Position numbers and translations under genes: made by a program. Below, piece after piece: positions 27,145 through 34,875 of a stretch of DNA of 64,000 bases. The DNA lies in contig CAJUNK010000007.1 in NCBI GenBank assembly GCA_910587815.1, forward strand, positions 1 to 64,000, given 5' to 3'. Below the pieces are notes generated by a model. It was not told where the DNA came from and made no database searches. It saw only the letters and a list, made by a program, of their open reading frames with translations. This DNA is from Candidatus Gastranaerophilales bacterium. Its GTDB lineage: Bacteria; Cyanobacteriota; Vampirovibrionia; Gastranaerophilales; Gastranaerophilaceae. The number at the start of each line of letters is the position of its first letter. The stretch's first letter is position 1.

Positions 27145-28757
27145 TTTTTCTCAATTAATTCTAACATTTTTTTTGCATTAAAATCAAAAAATTTAATTTT
27201 TCTTTGCTTTGCAAAAATATTATTTTTATCAGTTGAATCTTTTAGGTTTTGCAAATTCAAGAAAAATTCATAAACACTTTTTTTAATGGAATATTTATAA
27301 AATTCAAAAAACATATTATCATTCAAATTTATTGAATAAAAAAGAGATGATAAATTTTTAAAATCCAATTTTTTAAAAAAATAAGCCTGGTATAAAAATC
27401 TTTTCCTCAAATATTCATAAAGTGGGGAATTTTGACTTTTTTCAATAAAAGATTTTACCATATCATCAAAATTTATAAGTTCATTCTCATCTAGCGCACA
27501 AATATTATCAATTAGCTTCATAAAATCAGGATATTTTTTTGAATAAGAAAAGAACCACCTAGAACCACATTCTGAATTTATCGCCCTTTTTAAATCAATA
27601 GCGTTTAATTTTGTTTCAACCAACTTTGACCTTATTATATCCTCAAGTAAACCATCTAATGGCATTATATCGTACGTTAATTGACGCCAGCATAAAAATT
27701 CATAAGGAATAATTTCTTTATTATCAAATGCAAAATTAGAAAAATAATCTATTAAAGTTTTTGCAAAAGACATATCCAAAGGAACTTTATCTACATCTTT
27801 AAAAAATCTCAATAAAACATTATTGTATTCCGCTTTTGAAATATTAGAAAGGCCAAAACAGGATATAGGGCCAATTTCCAAATTAAAAACAGCAAAAAAT
27901 GTTGAAATAGCGCCATTTTCATAAATTCTTGAAAACACAAGAGAAAAATTTGACCCGCCATCTATTGAGGATGCATAACAATCAAGCGGTTTAGAATTTT
28001 TAAACAATTCTTTATAATATTCAAATGTTGTAATGTTTTTTCTTAAACCTGCAATTTTCAGTTCATTTTTTGTCTTCTTTGCAATAGAGACAATTTTTGG
28101 ATTATTTGATGCCTTAATAAGCCATTCTAAAGGTGCATAAGCAAGATAGGATTTGGAATTTAAGAGACCCTTTATGCACATTTTTAACGCATCCTCGTCC
28201 TGTATTGAATAAATTAGAGGGGTTAGAATATTTGCAAGTATATCACCAGAATAATCATTAACAATTGAATCAAGAAGAATGTTTTTATCTTTTTCATCAA
28301 TACCAAAATAAAAATCTAAAAAATCAATCTGTGCCTCAGGATTTACCTCGGCCATTTGCAAAAATTTTTCAGTTTCTAAATCTATAACCTTGTCAGCATT
28401 TTTAACATATAAATGAATCATATTAGGATCAAGCGCTGCACCCGCCTGATTTAGGAGATTGATTAAAAATAACTTCTTTTCATCTGTTACACTTGGCTTA
28501 TCTAAAAAATTAAATACACACTTTTCCAAAACATCTCTTGCAAGATTTAGAGCCAAAATTGCTAAAACTCCATCAAAATAAACCATTGAACCATCTATTT
28601 CTTTTAAAATAGTGGTGCACAAGAATGTCTTATCTGAAATATCAGATAAACTTTTTATGCATTTTTCAATATCATCGTCAGATACAGCAGGAAGAGATTT
28701 TAATTTAAATATTTCCTGCAATATTTGTGCTCTCTGTTGAATTTTAGAATCTGTCAT
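27132..28757 (-). CDS. hypothetical 541-aa helical protein
   Basis: No family recognised. The product is soluble, predicted nearly all helical, with a pattern of short amphipathic helices like HEAT or armadillo scaffolds, especially residues 15-240 (KSLPAVSDDDIEKCIKSL, TFLCTTILKEIDG, LIYSIQDEDALKMCIKGLL). A beta patch around 260-310 (SSIDGGSNFSLVFSRIYENG, TFFAVFNLEIGPISCFGLS) is also visible. The C-terminal 130 residues are Phe/Lys/Asn-rich. It lies between a ClpX-type zinc finger gene (4 bp) and ruvX (13-bp overlap). The tight spacing suggests a partner in DNA or protein quality control, but this is only context. Confidence 0.7.
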   Translation of the reverse strand: MTDSKIQQRAQILQEIFKLKSLPAVSDDDIEKCIKSLSDISDKTFLCTTILKEIDGSMVYFDGVLAILALNLARDVLEKCVFNFLDKPSVTDEKKLFLINLLNQAGAALDPNMIHLYVKNADKVIDLETEKFLQMAEVNPEAQIDFLDFYFGIDEKDKNILLDSIVNDYSGDILANILTPLIYSIQDEDALKMCIKGLLNSKSYLAYAPLEWLIKASNNPKIVSIAKKTKNELKIAGLRKNITTFEYYKELFKNSKPLDCYASSIDGGSNFSLVFSRIYENGAISTFFAVFNLEIGPISCFGLSNISKAEYNNVLLRFFKDVDKVPLDMSFAKTLIDYFSNFAFDNKEIIPYEFLCWRQLTYDIMPLDGLLEDIIRSKLVETKLNAIDLKRAINSECGSRWFFSYSKKYPDFMKLIDNICALDENELINFDDMVKSFIEKSQNSPLYEYLRKRFLYQAYFFKKLDFKNLSSLFYSINLNDNMFFEFYKYSIKKSVYEFFLNLQNLKDSTDKNNIFAKQRKIKFFDFNAKKMLELIEKKWIN

Positions 28758-28761
28758 AAAT

Positions 28762-29016
28762 TTATTTATCTTTTATATCCCATAAAAGTTCAAGAATTTT
28801 TTGAGCTTGATTAGACAATGCACCATCCTGCAAGATTAAATATTGAACAGCAATTAAAACACATTCAGAACATATATTAACATCAGGCCCTTTTACCATT
28901 TTTGGCACTTCTGTATTTGGCCGTTTACAAAAACTGCAATATTCTAAATGTTGAACATCTTTATCTTTTTTATTTTGTTTCTTTCCAAAAGAAACTACCT
29001 TTTTTTCACCTGGCAA
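28762..29016 (-). CDS. stand-alone ClpX-type zinc-finger protein
   Basis: An 84-residue protein consisting of a basic N-terminus and one C4 zinc finger of the ClpX type: YCSFCKRPNTEV ... NICSECVLIA (CxxC-x20-CxxC spacing). In ClpX this domain dimerises and binds substrates and adaptors such as SspB; no AAA+ module follows here. It could be an adaptor or substrate-delivery factor for ClpXP or a DNA-metabolism protein. It sits between dciA and the 541-residue orphan, with 4 bp to the latter. Confidence 0.75.
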   Translation of the reverse strand: MPGEKKVVSFGKKQNKKDKDVQHLEYCSFCKRPNTEVPKMVKGPDVNICSECVLIAVQYLILQDGALSNQAQKILELLWDIKDK

Positions 29017-29048
29017 TTTTTTTACTCCGCTTTTATTTACATTTAAAT

Positions 29049-29651
29049 CTATTCTAATAAATTTTTATTATTTTTTCCACTATGTTTTCTTAATTTTTGC
29101 GCTTTGTATTGATTTAGCGCATTTTTATACATATTTATTTTTACACTTGCAGGCAAGAATTCAATATTATTAATGGTTTTCCTTAGATTTTCGAACTCTT
29201 TTTCTTCATTATTATCTAAACCAATCGTTTCGAAATCTTCATCTGTATAATAGTTTGGAACATCAGTATCAAATATTTTTGAAGAATTTTTATTATTTGT
29301 TCCATTTTTTATGCTTTGCCAATTTTTATAATCAAATTTAATATCATTAATTTTAAAATTCAAACCCTCAGCATAAGGGGCGGCTTTTTTAATAATATCA
29401 GCCTTAAAAAATGTAAGCTCTTGCATAACTACAGGGCTTATAACAGATACAAAAAGCGTTGTGCCCTTTACATCGTATGGAATCGACAATTTTTCAAATT
29501 TTTTTCCAACTATATTTTTCCAAAAACTAAAAAACATGCCAAAGGACATACCAAAAGATATGCCCTTTTCAAGAGTCTGCCCATGCTTTTTATTTGCAAA
29601 GACAGACTCATTTAAAATATCAGAAATTTTGGAAAATTCTTTATTTGACAT
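29049..29651 (-). CDS. dciA: DciA-like DUF721 protein
   Basis: A 200-residue protein with the DUF721 domain about residues 30-105: FSFWKNIVGKKFEKLSIPYDVKGTTLFVSVISPVVMQELTFFKADIIKKA fits 'W..ivG..la.ht.p..l..g.L.v.v.s..w...L......l'. DUF721 proteins of the DciA type load the replicative helicase DnaB in bacteria without DnaC. The C-terminal half is charged and probably disordered. It lies 28 bp after metK. The helicase-loader role is inherited from the family. Confidence 0.78.
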   Translation of the reverse strand: MSNKEFSKISDILNESVFANKKHGQTLEKGISFGMSFGMFFSFWKNIVGKKFEKLSIPYDVKGTTLFVSVISPVVMQELTFFKADIIKKAAPYAEGLNFKINDIKFDYKNWQSIKNGTNNKNSSKIFDTDVPNYYTDEDFETIGLDNNEEKEFENLRKTINNIEFLPASVKINMYKNALNQYKAQKLRKHSGKNNKNLLE

Positions 29652-29679
29652 ATCTAGATTTGGATTTTAGCCTTATAAA

Positions 29680-30945
29680 CTAAGCTTTTAGTGCCAAAGC
29701 TTCACTTTCAAGCTTTTTCGCCATTTGTGTTTCTTCCCAAGGCACATTAAAATCCACTCTACCAATATGGCCATAGGCTGCAAGTTTTGAATAAAATTTG
29801 CCGCCATTTTTAGCAGGAAGGTTTCTTAAATCAAATTGTTTAATAATTGCATTTGGTCTTAAATCAAAATTTCTCTCTACAATTTTACTTAAAGCTTCAT
29901 CAGAAATCTTACCTGTGCCAAAAGTATCTACTAATACTGAAACCGGACGACTTACACCAATTGCATAAGCAAGTTCTATTTCGCATTTCTCAGCAAGGCC
30001 CGCAGCAACAATATTCTTTGCAACCCATCTTGCAGCATAGGCAGCACTTCTATCTACCTTGGTTGGGTCTTTTCCTGAAAATGCCCCGCCGCCATGACGA
30101 GCATAGCCGCCATAAGTATCAACGATAATTTTTCTGCCTGTAAGGCCTGCATCCCCTTGAGGACCACCGATTACAAACCTACCAGACGGATTAATTAAAT
30201 ATTTTGTATTAGAGTCTGGTTTTATATCACATTGTGCAAAAACAGGTTCAATTACATATTTTATCAAATCTTCCCTGATTATTTCCTGCATTTTTTTATT
30301 ATCAGAAATACCATTTATTTCAGGATCATGCTGAGTGGATAATACAACTGTATCAATTCTAAACGGCTTGCCGTCCTTATATTCAACAGTTACTTGAGAT
30401 TTTCCATCCGGACGAAGATAATTTACAACATGATTTTTTCTGATTTCAGCTAATTTATAAGATAATTTATGTGCCAAAGAAATTGGAAGCGGCATTAATT
30501 CAGGTGTTTCATTACATGCATAGCCAAACATAATACCTTGGTCACCTGCGCCTATATCTTCTGTTTCACTTGTTGATGTATCTGAATTGTCAGCCCTTGT
30601 TTCAAGCGCTTTATTTACACCACCGGCAATATCAGTTGATTGTTCATCAATGCTTGTTAAAACAGCACATGTCTTATAATCAAAACCGCCGCCTTCTTCG
30701 CCTTTATAACCTATTAATTTAATTGTATTCCTTACAACTGATGGAATATCCACATAACAATTTGATGAAATTTCACCGCAAACAAGTGCCATACCAGTTG
30801 TTACGGTAGTTTCTGCTGCAACCCTTGAATTTGGGTCTTTTGTTAAAAATTCATCCAATATTGCATCAGAAATTTGGTCGCATACTTTATCAGGATGCCC
30901 TTCTGTAACAGATTCTGATGTGAATAAAAAGTTTTTAAGTGCCAT
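29680..30945 (-). CDS. metK: S-adenosylmethionine synthetase
   Basis: MetK makes S-adenosylmethionine from ATP and methionine. The 421-residue protein is complete: FTSESVTEGHPDKVCDQISDAILD (ATP and Mg site), GAGDQGIMFGYA, GPQGDAGLTGRKIIVDTYGG and GGGAFSGKDPTKVDRSAAY (P-loop-like). SD TAAGGAG is 6 nt from ATG, and is the 3' arm of a possible pseudoknot (see 30952-30999), so translation may respond to a ligand, most simply SAM itself. It heads the dciA-zinc finger-orphan-ruvX-DUF1292 operon, linking a metabolic gene to DNA-maintenance genes. Confidence 0.97.
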   Translation of the reverse strand: MALKNFLFTSESVTEGHPDKVCDQISDAILDEFLTKDPNSRVAAETTVTTGMALVCGEISSNCYVDIPSVVRNTIKLIGYKGEEGGGFDYKTCAVLTSIDEQSTDIAGGVNKALETRADNSDTSTSETEDIGAGDQGIMFGYACNETPELMPLPISLAHKLSYKLAEIRKNHVVNYLRPDGKSQVTVEYKDGKPFRIDTVVLSTQHDPEINGISDNKKMQEIIREDLIKYVIEPVFAQCDIKPDSNTKYLINPSGRFVIGGPQGDAGLTGRKIIVDTYGGYARHGGGAFSGKDPTKVDRSAAYAARWVAKNIVAAGLAEKCEIELAYAIGVSRPVSVLVDTFGTGKISDEALSKIVERNFDLRPNAIIKQFDLRNLPAKNGGKFYSKLAAYGHIGRVDFNVPWEETQMAKKLESEALALKA

Positions 30946-30951
30946 TTTTCT

Positions 30952-30999
30952 CTCCTTAATTTCTATTTTAGCCGGTAAGGTTTTTAATTCCGACCCGGC
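30952..30999 (-). promoter_or_regulatory. candidate H-type pseudoknot riboswitch in the metK leader
   Basis: On the minus strand, GCCGG (30999-30995) pairs with CCGGC (30975-30971) around a 19-nt loop. The last five loop bases, CCTTA (30980-30976), touch the stem and are complementary to TAAGG (30958-30954), the core of the metK Shine-Dalgarno. An A-rich 12-nt linker (TAAAATAGAAAT) joins the arms. This is the H-type layout of SAM-II, SAM-V and preQ1-I, with the ribosome site hidden when folded. I cannot assign it to a named class. Confidence 0.5.
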
Positions 31000-31015
31000 C
31001 TTTTACTATAAAATT

Positions 31016-31024
31016 TGTATATCA
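31016..31024 (-). promoter_or_regulatory. extended -10 promoter of metK (TGATATACA)
   Basis: TG-A-TATACA on the minus strand. Transcription would start near 31009, about 10 nt before the pseudoknot, so the whole structure would be in the mRNA. Confidence 0.45.
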
Positions 31025-31091
31025 AAAACATTTTATTACAAAATTAGCAGAAAACAAGGAATATTTTAATCAACACAAAGTAAATTTTATT

Positions 31092-31130
31092 TATAAAAAT
31101 ATATGGACTAAAACTTAGCCCATATATTTA
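31092..31130 (-). terminator. terminator of the DUF4870 gene
   Basis: On the minus strand a long hairpin (31120-31129 with 31097-31106, AAATATATGG/CCATATATTT, plus an inner CTAA/TTAG stem) is followed by TTTTTATAAAT. It insulates metK from the gene upstream. Confidence 0.75.
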
Positions 31131-31152
31131 AATCATATTTTAATTAAAGCTA

Positions 31153-31458
31153 TTATTTTACAAATTCATAACCTGGAGCTTTAAATGGAGCATCATTATT
31201 AATTGCAATAAATGATTTAATACCAAAAACAATATTTGTAATTAAAACAACCAAACCAACCACAAGGCCCACAAATGGAATTATTGAAAGCAAAGATAAA
31301 ATAATAAGACTGATTTCAAAATTCAACATTTGCCTAATTGTTTCCCTTGCATTACCTTCTAAGTCTTTACCGCCAAGACACCAAGCAATTAAACTTGCAA
31401 TTACGCCAAGAAAAATTACCAATATCGTACCAAAAATTTTTAAAGCTTTTTCATCCAT
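31153..31458 (-). CDS. DUF4870 membrane protein
   Basis: A 101-residue protein with three predicted membrane helices: about residues 9-28 (TILVIFLGVIASLIAWCLGG), 48-70 and 66-88 (ISLIILSLLSIIPFVGLVVGLVVLITNIVFGIKSF). The central NARETIRQMLNFEISLII fits DUF4870 ('a.eAlNfqitl.i'). The family is small, widespread and of unknown function. It has its own terminator and no operon partner. Confidence 0.8.
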   Translation of the reverse strand: MDEKALKIFGTILVIFLGVIASLIAWCLGGKDLEGNARETIRQMLNFEISLIILSLLSIIPFVGLVVGLVVLITNIVFGIKSFIAINNDAPFKAPGYEFVK

Positions 31459-31618
31459 GCTTTTGTTCCTTTCAAATTCCTAACTATAATACTTCCGCAC
31501 ACATAATATTAATTCCAACAATATAAAATATCAAATAGAAAATAAAATTATTTGGATAAATTGTTTTTTTTATTTTATAATTAATCTGAATAAAAACGAT
31601 TTTATCAAGAGGAAAATT

Positions 31619-33400
31619 ATGGAATTAACCTATAAGAAACAAAATTGTACTGAAATAACGGAAGATTTTATTGGAAAAGAATGCACTTTAGCAGGCTGGG
31701 TTTCAACCGTGCGTGACCTTGGCGGCATTATTTTTGTTGAAATAAGAGACAGAAGCGGCCTTTTCCAGGTTGTTGCAGACCCTAAAGTAAACCCTGAAGT
31801 ATACGAAACTTTTGGCAAATTAAGAAGTGAATTTGTAGTTCAGGTTAAAGGGATTGTTTCAAAAAGACCTGATGACACTATAAACGACAGGTTAAAAACT
31901 GGTACAATTGAAATTTATCCAAATGAAATTAAAATTTTATCAACTTCAAAAGCTTTGCCTTTTGTACTTGAAGATGAAACTGTTTCAGAAGATATAAGGT
32001 TAAAATACAGATATTTAGATTTGCGTTCTGAAAAGATGCTTAACAATTTAAAATTAAGACACAAAATTGTAACTTCAATCAGAAATTATCTTAATAATTT
32101 GGATTTCCTTGAAGTAGAAACACCAATTTTAATCAAAACTACACCAGAAGGTGCCAGGGATTATCTTGTACCTAGCCGTGTTTTTGATGGAAAATTCTTT
32201 GCACTACCACAATCTCCGCAAATTTTTAAACAATTATTGATGGTTGGTGGGGTTGAAAAATATTACCAAATAGCAAAATGCTTCAGAGATGAAGATTTAA
32301 GGTCTGACAGACAGCCTGAATTCACACAGGTTGATATTGAAATGAGCTTTGTAGAACAAGAAGATGTTCTAAAGATGACTGAAGGCCTTTTAAAGGATGC
32401 CTTTAAGGCAGCAGGTGTTGAAATCCAAACTCCATTTAAACGTCTAACTTGGAAAGAGGCTATGGAAAAATACGGTTCAGATAAGCCCGATACAAGGTTT
32501 GGATTAGAACTTTTTGATGTAACAGATATTATGGCAGCATCTACTTTTGATGCATTTAAAAATGTAATAAATGCAGGCGGAACCGTTCGTGCTATTAAAA
32601 TTCCAGGTATTGCAGGATATTCAAGAAAGGATATGGATGATGTCCGCAATCTTGCAATTAAATTCGGAGCAAAAGGCCTTGCTTGGGTGACATACCTTGA
32701 AGATGGCAGTGTAAAATCACCTGTATTTAAATTCTTAAATGAAGAACAAATTAATGAAATTCAAACAAGAGCACAGGCTGAAAAAGGTGACATTGTATTT
32801 TTTGTAGCCGATAAACCAAAGGTTGTTTTTGATGTTTTAGGAAGATTTAGATTATACTTTGGCGAAAAGCTTGGTTTGATTGATAAAAACCAGCACGATC
32901 TTCTTTGGGTGGTTGATTTCCCACTATTTGAATATTCCGAAGAAGATGATAGATTTGTTTCTGTTCACCATCCATTTACAATGCCTGCATTTGAAGACAT
33001 TGATAAACTAGAAAATGACAAAGGCAATGTAAAATCTATTGCTTATGATGTTGTATACAACGGAAATGAGCTTGGTGGCGGCTCCATCAGAATTCATGAT
33101 GCAGAAATTCAGGAAAAAATTTTTAGAGCGCTTGGCCTAACAGAAGAAGACATTCAGGAAAAATTTGAATTCCTTGTAAATGCATTCCAATACGGCACTC
33201 CTCCTCATGGCGGCTTAGCATTAGGTTTAGACAGGCTTGTAGCACTTTTAACACGTTCAAATTCAATCAGAGACGTTATTGCATTTCCTAAGAATTCACA
33301 AGCAAAAGACCTTATGACAAACGCACCAGGAATTGCAAGTGAAGAACAATTAAGGGAGCTTCACATCAGGCTTAGAAACCCTATAAAACCGCAGGTGTAA
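31619..33400 (+). CDS. aspS: aspartyl-tRNA synthetase
   Basis: AspRS charges tRNA-Asp. The 593-residue protein is the bacterial type: an N-terminal OB fold (TLAGWVSTVRDLGGIIFVEIRDRSG), class II motif 1 (LEVETPIL), motif 2 (YQIAKCFRDEDLRSDRQPEFTQVDIE), a GAD insert (about residues 290-420) and motif 3 (GGLALGLDRLVALL). SD AGAGGA lies 6 nt before ATG. The gene is alone between a 160-bp promoter region and a terminator. Whether it also charges tRNA-Asn cannot be decided here. Confidence 0.97.
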   Translation: MELTYKKQNCTEITEDFIGKECTLAGWVSTVRDLGGIIFVEIRDRSGLFQVVADPKVNPEVYETFGKLRSEFVVQVKGIVSKRPDDTINDRLKTGTIEIYPNEIKILSTSKALPFVLEDETVSEDIRLKYRYLDLRSEKMLNNLKLRHKIVTSIRNYLNNLDFLEVETPILIKTTPEGARDYLVPSRVFDGKFFALPQSPQIFKQLLMVGGVEKYYQIAKCFRDEDLRSDRQPEFTQVDIEMSFVEQEDVLKMTEGLLKDAFKAAGVEIQTPFKRLTWKEAMEKYGSDKPDTRFGLELFDVTDIMAASTFDAFKNVINAGGTVRAIKIPGIAGYSRKDMDDVRNLAIKFGAKGLAWVTYLEDGSVKSPVFKFLNEEQINEIQTRAQAEKGDIVFFVADKPKVVFDVLGRFRLYFGEKLGLIDKNQHDLLWVVDFPLFEYSEEDDRFVSVHHPFTMPAFEDIDKLENDKGNVKSIAYDVVYNGNELGGGSIRIHDAEIQEKIFRALGLTEEDIQEKFEFLVNAFQYGTPPHGGLALGLDRLVALLTRSNSIRDVIAFPKNSQAKDLMTNAPGIASEEQLRELHIRLRNPIKPQV

Positions 33401-33430
33401 AGAAATAATAAGATTTAGAAACAAACCTTA

Positions 33431-33462
33431 AAAACCTCCCTTTTAAAATTGGGAGGTTTTTT
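33431..33462 (+). terminator. terminator of aspS, likely bidirectional
   Basis: An 8-bp stem AACCTCCC/GGGAGGTT (33433-33440 with 33451-33458) is followed by TTTTTT on the plus strand. It lies between convergent genes; the minus-strand side also has A/T-rich flanks. The convergent gene's stop codon begins in the T-run. Confidence 0.88.
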
Positions 33463-34720
33463 AGTAATCAAAATCATTGTTTACAATATTATCATAGATA
33501 ATTTTTGATGATTGCTGAATAAAATCGCGCGCAGAATAATCATTAAAAGGCCGTTTCACCATAACAACAGCAATATATTTTCTACCATTTGGAGCATAGA
33601 TAATTCCTGCATCTCCAAGCATTGTTCCAATATCTCCGGTTTTGTGCAAAATTTCAGCCTTTTTTGGAAGACCAGCATGCAATAGTGTATTATTATGCAC
33701 ATTTGACATATACTGTTTTATCATATATTTTGATTTTTCATTTAAAAATTTTGGATTATCAATATTATACAAAAGCGTTGCCATATCTTTTGTACTTACT
33801 GTATTTGTGCCTTTTAAATCAGGCAGCCAATTTGACATTTGAGTGGATGAAAGCCCCCATTTTCTTGATGCAGAATTCAGGGCATCCATTCCGCCAATTT
33901 CTTCTAAAAGCATATTTGTTGCAGAATTATCGGAGGATTGAATCATAATTTTTGCAAGATAATCTATTGTATAATATCCGCCTGCTTTTGAATATTGAAG
34001 ACCGCCAGAGCCTGATGTTCTATGAATTTCATCAAAAAGAAGTTTGGAATTCAAATCTATGGGCTTTTCACCAGCTTTTTTTAAAGATTCAGATTTTCTA
34101 AATAATTCTATTAGTATAGGTAATTTTATTATACTTGCAGAAGGATAGGTTTCTGTTGAATTTATTTCAGCACTTCTTGAACTTGTAAAATCCCAAACAT
34201 AAATTGAAGGCTTCAGATGCGGGTATTTTGAAGATAAATCTATTAATTCTGATTCCAAATTAAGCATTCTGCCTGAAGGCGCCAAAGGTGTCATTTGTTT
34301 TCCACTTTGTCTTATTGGAACAAAAATTTTCTCGCCATTTAATTCGGCATTTGAAAAATGTTTTGTTGCAGGCATTATGTATTCTTTAGCATTCAGTTTT
34401 ATATTTTTATTCAAAAACCTATTTAAAATCATCGGTTCAAAATATAAAGAAAAATTATATGGAATAACATAGTAAACAACAGAAGCCAGGAAACAAAAAC
34501 TAAATAAGGCTTTTATCGGGTTTAGCTTTCTTTTTGCCCTTCTTTTTGGTGCAGGATGCATCACCACATTATTAGAATATGGATTATTATTTATATTTGG
34601 CCTTGCAAAAGGATTTGCATACCCAGTATTACAACCTGAATTCGCATAATCATAGGCGTAGTTTTGGGCAGCATAATAATTTCTGCTATAATAATTATTT
34701 TTTCTTAACGGTTGGGGCAA
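33461..34720 (-). CDS. class-A-beta-lactamase-fold DD-peptidase, PBP-A-like
   Basis: A 419-residue protein with a cytoplasmic N/Y-rich tail (1-55), a basic stretch, one membrane helix (about 70-95) and a periplasmic serine-hydrolase domain. It has S196-I-I-K199, S263-D264-N265 and K360-T-G362, the class A active-site set. The omega loop reads NWLPDLKG, so the catalytic Glu166 of class A lactamases is Leu299. Cyanobacterial PBP-A has the same Leu and acts as a peptidoglycan DD-peptidase, not a beta-lactamase. The likely job is therefore trimming peptide stems. Start: TTG with AGGAG 12 nt upstream, the only start allowed by an in-frame stop; this spacing is long. A TATAAT box lies at 34741-34746. 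A weak beta-lactamase remains possible. Confidence 0.82.
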   Translation of the reverse strand: MPQPLRKNNYYSRNYYAAQNYAYDYANSGCNTGYANPFARPNINNNPYSNNVVMHPAPKRRAKRKLNPIKALFSFCFLASVVYYVIPYNFSLYFEPMILNRFLNKNIKLNAKEYIMPATKHFSNAELNGEKIFVPIRQSGKQMTPLAPSGRMLNLESELIDLSSKYPHLKPSIYVWDFTSSRSAEINSTETYPSASIIKLPILIELFRKSESLKKAGEKPIDLNSKLLFDEIHRTSGSGGLQYSKAGGYYTIDYLAKIMIQSSDNSATNMLLEEIGGMDALNSASRKWGLSSTQMSNWLPDLKGTNTVSTKDMATLLYNIDNPKFLNEKSKYMIKQYMSNVHNNTLLHAGLPKKAEILHKTGDIGTMLGDAGIIYAPNGRKYIAVVMVKRPFNDYSARDFIQQSSKIIYDNIVNNDFDY

Positions 34721-34833
34721 TGGATTTTAAAACTCCTAGTATTATATTAATAGTTTACAAAAATACATATTAAAATTAATAATGCAAATGTATGAAAAAT
34801 ATTAGAAAAATATAAACCTTTTAGCCGAAAATA

Positions 34834-34842
34834 TGATATACT
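34834..34842 (+). promoter_or_regulatory. extended -10 promoter (TGATATACT)
   Basis: TG-A-TATACT lies 33 bp before the ATG of the diguanylate cyclase gene, giving a leader of about 27 nt that contains the SD. Confidence 0.5.
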
Positions 34843-34875
34843 GATTTAAAACAAAGATATATAAAGGATAAAAAT

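Noticed and set aside
33461..34720. Beta-lactamase resistance gene
   Set aside because: The deacylating Glu is replaced by Leu as in PBP-A, so a wall peptidase is more likely.
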